Assembly (NCBI GenBank): GCA_013286495.1
Contig: JABDFQ010000006.1
Location: forward strand, 1-64,000
DNA from: Gammaproteobacteria bacterium
Lineage (GTDB): Bacteria; Pseudomonadota; Gammaproteobacteria; DSM-16500
DNA: 64,000 nt
Direction: 5' to 3'
In this document: one piece after another, positions 55,771-64,000 of the stretch
Layout of the letters: every line of letters begins with the position of its first letter
How positions within the stretch are numbered: the stretch's first letter is position 1
The notes under the pieces: model-generated
Told to the model about the DNA's origin: nothing
What the model saw: only the letters and a program-made list of their open reading frames with translations
Database searches by the model: none
Translations under genes and position numbers: made by a program

Positions 55771-56360
55771 TTTCGATATATCTCTATATCCAGCTTTGCT
55801 GTTAGCGGTTCATCTGAACTCAGCGAAGATTGTGTATCCACCTGGGAAGTAGATGTCACTGTTCTCGATATGGTAAATGTGCCGATACTTACCATTTTTG
55901 AATCATTTACCAACTGACTCACAAAATTGCCGATTTGATCATAACTACCTGTCATATCCATATGTACAGGTGTTTTATAATAAATACCATCTTTCACTTC
56001 TGTTGATGGACTAAAGGAAACAATTTTCAGATTATTCGATTGCCCCAGTTTTAAAATATCATTGAGTGCTGTGGGTAATTCATTTTTTGTCAGGAAATTA
56101 CTTTGCCATTGTTGTAACAAACCTGTAATAACTGGTAATTGTGCAATATTACCTTTGATCGTGACTTGTCTATCCATCATCAAATGCAATTGTTCCTTGA
56201 GGTTTTCTTCCTTTTTGACACTCTCTTCAATGTCATCCTGATAAGGTTTGATATCAACCACATAACCGAGAATGAGAATCGCCACACAAATAACAGCAAT
56301 CAAAATTGCTTTAGCTCCAGTTGGCCATTGATACATTTTTTTTACATCATAATTTTTCAT
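55767..56360 (-). CDS. pilO: PilO, pilus alignment protein
   Basis: A 197-residue inner-membrane protein: one N-terminal helix (AKAILIAVICVAILILGYVV), a coiled-coil stretch and a ferredoxin-like periplasmic domain containing PVHMDMTGSYDQIGNFVSQL. It forms a dimer with PilN. It starts six bases after the pilN stop. Confidence 0.9.
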   Translation of the reverse strand: MKNYDVKKMYQWPTGAKAILIAVICVAILILGYVVDIKPYQDDIEESVKKEENLKEQLHLMMDRQVTIKGNIAQLPVITGLLQQWQSNFLTKNELPTALNDILKLGQSNNLKIVSFSPSTEVKDGIYYKTPVHMDMTGSYDQIGNFVSQLVNDSKMVSIGTFTISRTVTSTSQVDTQSSLSSDEPLTAKLDIEIYRK

Positions 56361-56366
56361 CTTGCA

Positions 56367-56903
56367 CTATCCTGTTTGAGCAAAACGGATATTGAAATTT
56401 CTTGAATTACTGTCAGCACTATTGCCCACATTCGTGGATAACAAAACGGGTTGATCAAAGTATTGTGATTTCTGAATATCCTTCATCAGTTGTTCAATAT
56501 CTTCTTCTGATTTGGCAAGACCGGATAAATCAATTGTATTACCGTTGCGTCTGATCTCATCAATGGAAACATTATCAGATACCAGTGACACCAGATCATT
56601 CAGCAATCTCACAGCACGATAATTATTGTCATAAAGCTGAATAACAAATTTAAGCTGTTTCTCAACATCAATTGCTTCTGTTGCCTTGCTGCCAATCTGA
56701 TTCAGCACACCTTGTTCTGCGGTGATGGCATCCGATAACATCGTATTTAATTTATTCTGGTTATTGGCAATGCCACGATAATGCAAATGAATAACAGCCA
56801 ATATCAATAATGAAAGCGCAATATATAAACCCATCATGGAAAGCAGTTGCTTTTTTTTGGTTTGCCGAAGTTCTTCTCTCCATGGCAATAAATTGATTTG
56901 CAT
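56367..56903 (-). CDS. pilN: PilN, pilus alignment protein
   Basis: A 178-residue inner-membrane protein beginning MQINLLPWREELRQTKKKQL; the INLLPWR motif binds PilM. A transmembrane helix follows (~24-42) with a periplasmic ferredoxin-like domain. The gene abuts pilM without a gap. Confidence 0.92.
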   Translation of the reverse strand: MQINLLPWREELRQTKKKQLLSMMGLYIALSLLILAVIHLHYRGIANNQNKLNTMLSDAITAEQGVLNQIGSKATEAIDVEKQLKFVIQLYDNNYRAVRLLNDLVSLVSDNVSIDEIRRNGNTIDLSGLAKSEEDIEQLMKDIQKSQYFDQPVLLSTNVGNSADSNSRNFNIRFAQTG

Positions 56904-58022
56904 TTATGCTCCTAATCTTGTCAATGCCAATCCACAACACAGCATTAATGCTGGCGCATAATGTTCAATACTGGCTTTATCAATATTTGCCGCAAGTTTC
57001 ATGTCAACAAATGGATTAGCCAATACCACCTCTTTACAGACTTCCTTACTAATATAATCACTCAAACCAGGAACCGTCGCAGCGACATCGCCACCAAGAA
57101 TAATTATGTCTACACGTACATTCGGACGACTGGAATAAAAAAATTGCAACGCATGTTTAAGATGTAAACCCAGAATTTGTTTAAATACTTCGGTATTATC
57201 CGCATTATCTTCGTTGCCATGTTCACGCCTTAATTTCAGTAATGCATGTCCATCATACGTTAATTCATTGGCATAAATTAATTTGTCATCCTGCATACCC
57301 AATAATGTCAGCATGCCAAAATTCACACTCAGAAATGCAAATGTTTTTCCCTGTACCAGATATTTTGATGTGGTGGATAACGCACGTTCATAAGCATAAT
57401 AATTCACATCGACAATACGGGGTGATAAATCTGCTGCATGCAAAATTTCAAGATAAGGTTCAAGTTGTTCCTTGCGACACGCGACGATCATCACATCCTG
57501 TTTGGCAGCATCATTGGGAGTTGCTCCGGTGACAACAAAATCCAGATAAATTTCACCAATCAAATTGGGAAATAAACGATTCGCTTCCATCCACACGCGC
57601 GATTCAATTTCATCCATATTCAAACGATGATCGACAGAAATATTTTTAACAATCGTAGAAGAACGCGGAATTCCCAATACAACATCACTTGCCTGCATGT
57701 CCAGCTTGCCCATCATTTCCTTGAGACATTGTGCAATCACTTCCTTTTTCTTGATTTCAAGATCGGTCATCGCACCTGCAGGAAGTTCGTGAATGGAAAA
57801 ATATTCCACATTTATTGTTTGGTGATTGCGTTTAAGCTTGAGTAATTTCAGATATTGCGGACTGATAACGATGCCAATCAATTCGCGTCGTGCCTTGCGC
57901 TTTTTGAATGTCAGCAGGAATTCCCTGACTTGCTGTATTCCTGATTGCCACCAATTTGCAGTGTGGTCTGTTTTACCTGATAACAAGGATCCATCCCCTA
58001 CCCGAAAAACAGAAATCATCAT
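56904..58022 (-). CDS. pilM: PilM, actin-like cytosolic pilus protein
   Basis: A 372-residue ATP-binding actin-like protein that recruits PilN at the inner membrane. RELIGIVISPQYLKLLKLKR is the first strand/phosphate loop, SVNFGMLTLLGMQ the second, and DIIILGGDVAATVPGL a later nucleotide-binding loop. About 45 residues precede the usual start of PilM (normally LxGIDIGSxxVK) and no internal ATG would remove them, so the extension seems real. It is the first gene of the minus-strand pilus operon. Confidence 0.9.
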   Translation of the reverse strand: MMISVFRVGDGSLLSGKTDHTANWWQSGIQQVREFLLTFKKRKARRELIGIVISPQYLKLLKLKRNHQTINVEYFSIHELPAGAMTDLEIKKKEVIAQCLKEMMGKLDMQASDVVLGIPRSSTIVKNISVDHRLNMDEIESRVWMEANRLFPNLIGEIYLDFVVTGATPNDAAKQDVMIVACRKEQLEPYLEILHAADLSPRIVDVNYYAYERALSTTSKYLVQGKTFAFLSVNFGMLTLLGMQDDKLIYANELTYDGHALLKLRREHGNEDNADNTEVFKQILGLHLKHALQFFYSSRPNVRVDIIILGGDVAATVPGLSDYISKEVCKEVVLANPFVDMKLAANIDKASIEHYAPALMLCCGLALTRLGA

Positions 58023-58083
58023 ACTCTACCTTGGCGGTGCAGACAAAATAATTTATGATGGGGCAAAATCAGGGAGTGATGGT
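58023..58083. promoter_or_regulatory. divergent promoter region, pilM and fimT
   Basis: Only 61 bp separate the divergent pilM and fimT starts, so both pilus transcription units must be controlled from this interval or from inside the genes. An AT-rich block (AATAATTTATGATG) could contain -10 boxes; no factor-binding site was recognised. Confidence 0.35.
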
Positions 58084-58587
58084 TTGAGACGCAAGCAAAA
58101 TCAGGGATTTACCATAGTGGAATTAATGGTGGTATTGGTGATTGTCACCATTCTTGCTGTCGTTGCTGTTCCTGCCTTTATTACTTATCTGCAAACCAAT
58201 CGATTAATAGGCGCTTCGCAACAATTATATGATGCCTTGCAAAATGCACGTTCTGAAGCAATCAAGCGTAATGTCACCATGTATGTGACGTTTCAGACAG
58301 GTAGTAACTGGTGTTATGGTCTCAATCCTTCTGCAACATGCAATTGCGCCAGTGGAACGACATGCACACTTGGGAATACTGCTGTAACTTCATCTCCGCT
58401 TACTTTAAGTACCAGTGGTTTGACAAATAATGCCATCACGTTTGAACCGAATCATGGTGCAGCCAATGTTTCAGGCACCGTGACGTTGACTAGCAGTAAT
58501 GGTAATGCCATCAGCGTCAAAGTAAGATTGCTGGGAGATTTATTAATATGTTCAGCTAATGTTTCAGGATATTCCGCATGCAGTTAA
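58084..58587 (+). CDS. fimT: FimT/GspH-type minor pilin
   Basis: A 167-residue pseudopilin. TTG at 58084 with GGGAG upstream starts LRRKQNQG|FTIVELM, the leader and PilD site with Glu5, then a hydrophobic helix. QLYDALQNARSEAIKRN is the GspH/FimT signature. The larger in-frame ORF from 57826 lies over pilM and is not used. The gene overlaps pilW by ten bases. FimT has been linked to DNA binding in uptake in other species. Confidence 0.88.
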   Translation: MRRKQNQGFTIVELMVVLVIVTILAVVAVPAFITYLQTNRLIGASQQLYDALQNARSEAIKRNVTMYVTFQTGSNWCYGLNPSATCNCASGTTCTLGNTAVTSSPLTLSTSGLTNNAITFEPNHGAANVSGTVTLTSSNGNAISVKVRLLGDLLICSANVSGYSACS

Positions 58588-59234
58588 ATTCCAGAGGATT
58601 CACGATTACCGAAGTCATGATCGCACTGGTCGTGAATGTCATTATTTTACTCGGCCTTATTTCTGTTTTCTCAGCCAATACCAGCAACACTGCAAAGACA
58701 ACTGATATTGATGAACTCAGTCAGCAAATGGAAGTCGCCATGCAATTGATGGCAAATGATATTCGTCGTGCAGGCTATTGGGGAAATGCAGATAGTGATC
58801 TCAACACGGGTGTAAATAGTAATCCTTATATGGCAACAGGTATGGATATCACCGTACCAAGCAGCAGCTGCATTCTCTTTTCCTATGATTACAGCAAAAA
58901 TGGCAGCGTGCCTGCGATCAGTAGCAGTTACGATGATGAACGTTATGGCTATCGACTAAGCGGCCAGACATTGCAGGCACGTCCGCCAGGTGCGTCATTT
59001 TCCTGTACGGCTGCTGCCAGCGCCTGGGAAAATGTGACTGACGCAACTATCGTACAAATCACCGCATTAAGTTTTACCTTAAATTCCACTACTGTTCCGG
59101 TTGGCGCAACATCTAAAACCATGTTAGTGCGAAGTGTAGATATTTCGATGACAGGCACCCTGGTTAGCAATACCAGTGTCACCAAAACACTGACTCAGCA
59201 TGTAAGGATAATGAATGGCAAATATGTGCCGTAA
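58578..59234 (+). CDS. pilW: PilW-type minor pilin
   Basis: A 218-residue prepilin with a short leader MQLNSRG|FTITEVMIAL, Glu5 and a long N-terminal helix. LSQQMEVAMQLMANDIRRAG followed by YWG is the PilW family motif. It overlaps both neighbours, so fimT-pilW-pilV is one translationally coupled unit. It probably forms part of the priming tip complex. Confidence 0.88.
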   Translation: MQLNSRGFTITEVMIALVVNVIILLGLISVFSANTSNTAKTTDIDELSQQMEVAMQLMANDIRRAGYWGNADSDLNTGVNSNPYMATGMDITVPSSSCILFSYDYSKNGSVPAISSSYDDERYGYRLSGQTLQARPPGASFSCTAAASAWENVTDATIVQITALSFTLNSTTVPVGATSKTMLVRSVDISMTGTLVSNTSVTKTLTQHVRIMNGKYVP

Positions 59235-59655
59235 GCAAAATCAGGCAGGCATGGGATTAATTGAAACCTTGCTGATTTTATTATTTGTAACGATTGGCGT
59301 GGTGGCATTGGTGACTTATCAACATCAGCTTTCTGCCGATACCAATAATGCGCGACAACAATTTGATGCGGTCATTCTCGCCAATAAACAAATGGAAACG
59401 CTGCGCGATTTTTCTGTGCTCAATACCACGAATGGTTATACCGCTTATAGTGATATTGGCTCAGGCACATCGAGCGCAACTGTTGGCAATACAGCTTTTT
59501 CCATCGCCTGGACTACTGTTACGAATACAACTCCCAATTACAAAACCGTCACAGTCACTGTGTCATGGACAGATCGATTTGGTACCAGTCGTTCCGTGCA
59601 AATTAATTCGCAAATAGCAGGTTATGATCCAGCAAGTAGTGCAGCTATCAAATAA
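59215..59655 (+). CDS. pilV: PilV-type minor pilin
   Basis: A 146-residue prepilin: MANMCRKQNQAG|MGLIETLLILL with Glu5 and a hydrophobic helix, then VTYQHQLSADTNNARQQFDA as in PilV. It overlaps pilW by 20 bases. The first residue after cleavage is Met, not Phe, as in many PilV proteins. Confidence 0.85.
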   Translation: MANMCRKQNQAGMGLIETLLILLFVTIGVVALVTYQHQLSADTNNARQQFDAVILANKQMETLRDFSVLNTTNGYTAYSDIGSGTSSATVGNTAFSIAWTTVTNTTPNYKTVTVTVSWTDRFGTSRSVQINSQIAGYDPASSAAIK

Positions 59656-59667
59656 CAGGAAGCAAAG

Positions 59668-60228
59668 ATGAAATATTTATTATCGCTTTTACTTTTTTTA
59701 TTTCCACTTGCCTGTCAGGCAGATATTTACAAAACCATCGATGCCAACGGGAATGTTACTTACAGCGATAGACCGAGTGCCAATGCCACTGTCATCTCCT
59801 TGCCAAAAGCCAATACGACTTCTGCAACACCAACAGCCACTCCTCCATCCTCATCAGAAGCACAAAGCACGACTTCTGAAGAGGTTGCCTCAGCACTTTC
59901 CGGTGATAAAAAAGATGGACGCAAACCCTATACCAAATTTGCCATTGCATCGCCGGCTGATCAGGAAAGCATTCAAAATCAACCGATATTAAATGTTTCC
60001 CTGGAAGTGGAACCAACATTACAAGCAGGTGATGTCATACAGGTTTATGTTGATGGCGCACCGATGGGCAATGCTTCGCATGCAACTGAATTTAATCTCA
60101 CGATACCTTATCGCGGTACGCATATTCTTTCGGCCATATTATTCGATAAGGACATGCATGTAATGGCGAAGAGTAATAGCATTACGATTTATGTGCATCA
60201 GGCACATCTCGGTTCACCTGCGTCGTAG
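59668..60228 (+). CDS. DUF4124 periplasmic protein, pilus-linked
   Basis: A 186-residue exported protein. A signal peptide (LLSLLLFLFPLACQA) is followed by a DUF4124 domain (DIYKTIDANGNVTYSDRPSA), a Thr/Ser/Pro linker and a C-terminal Ig-like domain (ILNVSLEVEPTLQAGDVIQV). DUF4124 proteins are common in the periplasm; their function is unknown. It starts 12 bp after pilV, replacing the pilX/pilY1 genes usually found here. Confidence 0.8.
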   Translation: MKYLLSLLLFLFPLACQADIYKTIDANGNVTYSDRPSANATVISLPKANTTSATPTATPPSSSEAQSTTSEEVASALSGDKKDGRKPYTKFAIASPADQESIQNQPILNVSLEVEPTLQAGDVIQVYVDGAPMGNASHATEFNLTIPYRGTHILSAILFDKDMHVMAKSNSITIYVHQAHLGSPAS

Positions 60229-60261
60229 TGATGGGTGTCAAGCGTAACAGAAGCCGTGATC

Positions 60262-60339
60262 CGTAAACGTTTGCGTTACCGTTACCGTCTTTTACCTTCT
60301 CAAAGATAAAAACCGGTAACGGTAACGCAAACGTTTACG
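60262..60339. repeat. inverted repeat with 26-bp perfect arms
   Basis: Arms 60262-60287 and 60314-60339 (core GTAAACGTTTGCGTTACCG) are exact complements around a 26-base loop. The unit GTTACCG is itself partly repeated (GTTACCGTTACCG). It lies between the convergent DUF4124 and aconitase genes, so a two-way terminator is likely. The sequence differs from the 36.5-kb element. Confidence 0.88.
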
Positions 60340-60368
60340 TTTACGAAAAAGACCTCTGCAAGACCCAC

Positions 60369-63203
60369 TCACAATAAACTCCTCAGCACATGCTGCAGAA
60401 TCCCACCATTGCGGTAATAATCGATCTCATTGGCGGTATCAATCCTTGAGCGCAAAGTAATTTCTTCCGTCGTGCGATTATCACGATAAATAATCGCCCT
60501 GATTTGCATGCGTGGTTTCATGTCAGCAGATAAATCAAGAATATCGATACGCTCTGCACCATTAAGCGCCAGTGTCTTGCGTGTCATGCCTTCCATAAAT
60601 TCCAGCGGCAAAATGCCCATGCCTATCAAATTGGAGCGATGAATACGCTCGAAACTTTCTGCAATGACTGCCGCCACACCTTGCAATTTTGGCCCTTTCG
60701 CTGCCCAGTCGCGGGATGAACCCGTACCATATTCCTTGCCCGCAATCACGATTAGCGGAATATCTTCCTGCTTATAACGCATGGCAGCATCATAAATCGG
60801 CAGGATTTCCTCGCTGGGAAAATGTTTGGTAAACCCACCTTCCACAGATGGCACCATTTCATTGCGGATACGAATATTGGCAAACGTGCCGCGCATCATC
60901 ACTTCATGATTGCCACGTCTTGAACCATAGGAATTAAAATCCGGTGGCGCAATTCCCTTCGATTGCAAATATTTTCCGGCTGGACTATCTGCCTTGATCG
61001 AACCTGCAGGTGAGATATGATCAGTCGTAATACTATCGCCAAATAATGCGAGAATCCTGGCTTTCTCAATATTAGTAACAGGCGGCGGTGTCATTTCCAT
61101 GCCATCAAAAAACGGTGGATGCTGAATATAAGTGGACGTATTTTGCCAAATATACGTTTGCGATTCTGGAATTTCCATTCGGCGCCAATCTTCTGATCCG
61201 GAAAAAATTCGTTCATACGTTTCGTTAAACATCGCGCGCGTAATCTTCTGAACTTCCTGCGCAATCTCGGCATTAGTCGGCCATAAATCCTTTAAATAAA
61301 CCGGTTGGCCATTTTTATCCTGACCAACGGCATCTTTTTCGAGATTGATGACAGTCGTTCCAGTTAATGCAAACATGACGACCAATGGCGGTGAGGCCAG
61401 CCAGTTTGCTTTCACTAATGGATGAATACGTCCTTCAAAATTGCGATTGCCGGACAAAACAGCGGAAACCAGCAAATCATTTTGTGTAACAACTTTTTCG
61501 ACTGCATCAGGCAAAGGCCCTGAATTACCAATACAAGTCGTACAACCATAACCCACCAGATTAAATCCCAACTCATCGAGATGCTGTTGTAAACCCGTTG
61601 CTTCGAGATAACGCGTTACCACTTGTGAGCCAGGTGCAAATGATGTTTTCACCCATGGTTTACGTTGCAAGCCTTTTTCCCGCGCTTTTTTCGCCACTAA
61701 CCCAGCTGCCACCAGCACATCAGGATTGGAAGTATTGGTGCAGCTGGTGATCGCTGCAATCACGACATCACCATGTTTTAATTCATCACCACTTTCGGTT
61801 TTATAAACTTTGCCACGCTCTTCGGTGCGTTTGCTTTCCTGCAGCAATTTATCAAATGCGGCTGATAAATCTGCCAATTTCACCTGGTCCTGTGGTCGTT
61901 TTGGTCCTGCCATGCAAGGTTGAATGGAAGATAAATCGAGAGATACAACATCCGTAAACACAGGCTCAACATGCGTGGCATCATGCCACAAGTCTTGTGC
62001 CTTGGCGTACGCTTCCACCAGTAAGACTTGTTCTTCATCGCGTCCGCTCAAGCGTAAATAATTCAATGTCTCTTCATCTATCGGGAAAAAGCCGCAGGTT
62101 GCACCATATTCAGGCGCCATATTGCCAATGGTGGCACGATCAGCGATGGATAATGTTCGTAATCCTTCGCCAAAAAATTCCACGAATTTGCCAACAACGC
62201 CATGCTTGCGCAAGATATTGGTCACTTCCAGCACCAGATCCGTGGCTGTAACACCTTCCTGCAATTTACCTGTCAATTTCACGCCAATGACTTCCGGTAT
62301 CAACATGGAAATTGGCTGACCGAGCATGGCAGCTTCTGCTTCTATTCCTCCCACTCCCCAGCCAAGCACGCCTAATCCATTAATCATGGTGGTATGACTA
62401 TCTGTGCCAACCAGCGTGTCTGGAAATACCCATTTTCTTCCATCCATTTCCTGTGACCAGACTACTTTGGCCAGATATTCCAGATTGACCTGATGGCAAA
62501 TACCTGTATCTGGCGGCACCACACGGAAATTTTTGAAAGCATGCTGACCCCAGCGCAAAAATTCATAGCGTTCATAATTACGCTCCATTTCCATTCTGGC
62601 ATTTACTGCAAACGCATCTTTCACAATAAACTGATCGACTTGTATGGAGTGATCAATAATCAAATCCACACTGGATAAAGGATTGATCATTTCAGGATTG
62701 CCACCTAATTTTTCAATCGCGGCACGCATGGCAGCAAGATCAACAACAGCTGGCACACCAGTAAAATCCTGCATGAGCACGCGTGCGGGGCGATAGGCAA
62801 TTTCACGGTCGGATGTTTTATGATTGAGCCAATCCACCATGGCGGTAATATCATCCATTGTGACCGTACGGTCATCCAGATTGCGTAATAAATTTTCGAA
62901 CAGGATTTTCAGGGTGAATGGCAATAAGGACAGATTTTTTAAACCTGCGGCTTCGGCAGCAGGCAAACTGAAAAAATGATATTTGTTTCCATTGATATTT
63001 AATTCCTGCTGGATGTCTTGCCTGAAAGAAGGTGTGAGATCCAATCGTGGCAGCTCATGATGTTTGCGACTTTCCTGTTCGCCGGTTGCCCAGGATGGCG
63101 GATCACTTGCTGGAAAAGAATCGCGGGATGTTTCATCAATTAAGGCTTGCGAAGAATTGTGTTTACCAGTGAGATATGCCATCCATTTTTTTATAATTCC
63201 CAT
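60369..63203 (-). CDS. acnA: aconitate hydratase A with N-terminal SFPASDPPS extension
   Basis: A 944-residue TCA-cycle enzyme that interconverts citrate and isocitrate, cytosolic with a [4Fe-4S] cluster. Cysteine ligands are in ITSCTNTSNP and GYGCTTCIGNSGPLP; substrate-binding GTDSHTTMINGLGVLGWGVG and GSSRDWAAKG are present. The first ~60 residues (MGIIKKWMAYLTGKHNSSQA; DETSRDSFPASDPPSW at 23-38) are not part of normal AcnA and look like a short conserved module found in unrelated small proteins. The ATG at 63203 has GGAG six bases upstream. It follows sixA by 26 bp. Confidence 0.93.
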   Translation of the reverse strand: MGIIKKWMAYLTGKHNSSQALIDETSRDSFPASDPPSWATGEQESRKHHELPRLDLTPSFRQDIQQELNINGNKYHFFSLPAAEAAGLKNLSLLPFTLKILFENLLRNLDDRTVTMDDITAMVDWLNHKTSDREIAYRPARVLMQDFTGVPAVVDLAAMRAAIEKLGGNPEMINPLSSVDLIIDHSIQVDQFIVKDAFAVNARMEMERNYERYEFLRWGQHAFKNFRVVPPDTGICHQVNLEYLAKVVWSQEMDGRKWVFPDTLVGTDSHTTMINGLGVLGWGVGGIEAEAAMLGQPISMLIPEVIGVKLTGKLQEGVTATDLVLEVTNILRKHGVVGKFVEFFGEGLRTLSIADRATIGNMAPEYGATCGFFPIDEETLNYLRLSGRDEEQVLLVEAYAKAQDLWHDATHVEPVFTDVVSLDLSSIQPCMAGPKRPQDQVKLADLSAAFDKLLQESKRTEERGKVYKTESGDELKHGDVVIAAITSCTNTSNPDVLVAAGLVAKKAREKGLQRKPWVKTSFAPGSQVVTRYLEATGLQQHLDELGFNLVGYGCTTCIGNSGPLPDAVEKVVTQNDLLVSAVLSGNRNFEGRIHPLVKANWLASPPLVVMFALTGTTVINLEKDAVGQDKNGQPVYLKDLWPTNAEIAQEVQKITRAMFNETYERIFSGSEDWRRMEIPESQTYIWQNTSTYIQHPPFFDGMEMTPPPVTNIEKARILALFGDSITTDHISPAGSIKADSPAGKYLQSKGIAPPDFNSYGSRRGNHEVMMRGTFANIRIRNEMVPSVEGGFTKHFPSEEILPIYDAAMRYKQEDIPLIVIAGKEYGTGSSRDWAAKGPKLQGVAAVIAESFERIHRSNLIGMGILPLEFMEGMTRKTLALNGAERIDILDLSADMKPRMQIRAIIYRDNRTTEEITLRSRIDTANEIDYYRNGGILQHVLRSLL

Positions 63204-63229
63204 TGCTGCTCCATATATATATTTTTTAT

Positions 63230-63700
63230 CTAGCGTAGATACCACATGTCTGGTGTCAACATCCAATCCATCACCCAATGTGTCTTGTCGATTTGACTGA
63301 GGCAAACCAGACTGCCGGTTGCAAAATTTATCAGTTCGCGGTTTTCATCACCAATCAGTAAATGTGAAGTTAATTTACTCATGAAAGGCAAGTGACCGAC
63401 AACTACCATATCATCATCTGAATGCTGTATTTCCGCTGTCACTCTGTCTATATCATCATCAGGTTCAAGTCCTTCATGATATGCCGCTGCTTTTTTTGCA
63501 GTAAATGCTGCAGCAAGAATGCCGGCAGTTTGCTGAGCGCGATTTTTGCTACTATGCCAGATGCTGGCTACGGAAAGATTTAACGGTTTAAGCCAGTTTG
63601 TAATCGCAAGGACATCATTCATTCCCTTTTCTGAAAGTACATCCATGTTTTGTATGGGATCGAGCGTATAATCCCCGTGTCTTGCCAGATAAAGCTTCAT
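63230..63700 (-). CDS. sixA: SixA-like phosphohistidine phosphatase
   Basis: A 156-residue enzyme of the histidine phosphatase fold: MKLYLARHGDY gives the RHG nucleophile motif and VVVGHLPFMSKL the second His. SixA removes phosphate from histidine in phosphotransfer proteins. The ATG at 63700 matches the family start. It is the first gene of a sixA-acnA unit, divergent from the deoxyhypusine synthase-like gene. Confidence 0.88.
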   Translation of the reverse strand: MKLYLARHGDYTLDPIQNMDVLSEKGMNDVLAITNWLKPLNLSVASIWHSSKNRAQQTAGILAAAFTAKKAAAYHEGLEPDDDIDRVTAEIQHSDDDMVVVGHLPFMSKLTSHLLIGDENRELINFATGSLVCLSQIDKTHWVMDWMLTPDMWYLR

Positions 63701-63816
63701 AATTTCTTCCATCAATCCATTTTACCAATCCACAAAACTACACGGATTTCTCTTGCAAATACAGTCAATATTTGCATAATTACCTGCTTTGAATTTATTT
63801 GGCGGAGATTATCTTG

Positions 63817-64000
63817 ATGGGAAAAACCAAGACAGAATTATTGTCCACAGAAGTAAAGCATCTCGATATTAAAAAAATCGATTTCATCAGCATGATTGAA
63901 CAGATGCAGGATACGGCGTTTCAGGCGAGGAATCTCGCACGTGCTGCAAAAATTTATGATCAGATGTTGAAAGACGACTGTGGAATCATTTTATGTCTTG
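63817..64000 (+). CDS. deoxyhypusine synthase-like protein, 3'-truncated by window edge
   Basis: ATG at 63817 with GGCGGAGA upstream opens a frame that runs to the end of the window: MGKTKTELLSTEVKHLDIKK and later FQARNLARAAKIYDQMLKDD. AFQARNLARAAxIYDxML is the conserved start of deoxyhypusine synthase and its bacterial relatives, which use spermidine and NAD+. Bacteria lack eIF5A, so members are thought to act in polyamine (homospermidine-type) chemistry. The active-site Lys lies beyond the window. Confidence 0.85.
   Translation, partial: MGKTKTELLSTEVKHLDIKKIDFISMIEQMQDTAFQARNLARAAKIYDQMLKDDCGIILCL

Noticed and set aside
57826..58083. Upstream extension of fimT
   Set aside because: It lies over pilM, and the GGGAG-TTG at 58084 gives the correct prepilin leader.

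Overview
The window is AT-rich, tightly packed bacterial DNA that most resembles an intracellular or amoeba-associated gammaproteobacterium of the Legionellales (Legionella/Coxiellaceae type). This is inferred from eukaryote-like genes (DnaJ-ankyrin-SET, leucine-rich repeats, a pertussis-like ADP-ribosyltransferase), two LuxR-type regulators without a LuxI, a Proteobacteria-type type IV pilus operon, AmpG-like and APC transporters, and SixA/aconitase housekeeping genes. No rRNA, tRNA or CRISPR array was recognised.

Positions 1-26,700 are an accessory zone. It starts with an SDR enzyme cut by the window edge and an alpha/beta hydrolase whose start looks frameshifted. It then alternates decaying genes (ATPase C-terminus, M20 peptidase, methyltransferase tail, cupin, IS3 remnants) with large effector-like proteins: an RSE-class ADP-ribosyltransferase (2759-4459), an 815-residue protein with three C-terminal repeats (4718-7165), an LRR protein (13158-14645) and a 1116-residue DnaJ-ankyrin-SET-ankyrin protein (17922-21272) followed by another degenerate ankyrin-like protein. 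A small cluster at 7521-10891 carries a LuxR-type regulator, a divergent cis-prenyltransferase, a methyltransferase tail and an aminoglycoside-type phosphotransferase, with a 28-bp dyad in front of the prenyltransferase. A Tn3-type resolvase, a possible Tn3-like terminal repeat and a collapsed copy of the 21.7-22.65 kb segment show past rearrangement.

Positions 26,800-43,231 mix metabolism and envelope functions: polysaccharide deacetylase and APC permease, a Xre/RES toxin-antitoxin pair translationally coupled to a DUF72 gene, a KfrA-like coiled-coil protein, a secreted GH5 glycosidase, a LuxR solo coupled to an AmpG-like transporter, a lipoprotein, an aldehyde dehydrogenase, an L,D-transpeptidase and two large unknown proteins.

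Positions 43,236-60,228 are a consolidated type IV pilus locus. One minus-strand run reads pilM-N-O-P-Q-F-T-A-B-C-E-Z and continues without a large gap into a cation/proton antiporter, a coiled-coil protein and a GAF-GAF-PAS class III adenylate cyclase. Divergently, fimT-pilW-pilV-like minor pilins and a DUF4124 protein are read from the other side of a 61-bp intergenic region. The assembly base, both motors, secretin, pilotin and several pilins lie together, with cAMP synthesis apparently in the same transcription unit. No pilD or pilY1 is seen.

The window ends with sixA-acnA (aconitase with an unusual N-terminal SFPASDPPS module) and the start of a deoxyhypusine-synthase-like gene. Three near-perfect long palindromes (2303-2362, 36488-36596, 60262-60339) sit at gene 3' ends, two of them between convergent genes, where they probably act as two-way terminators.
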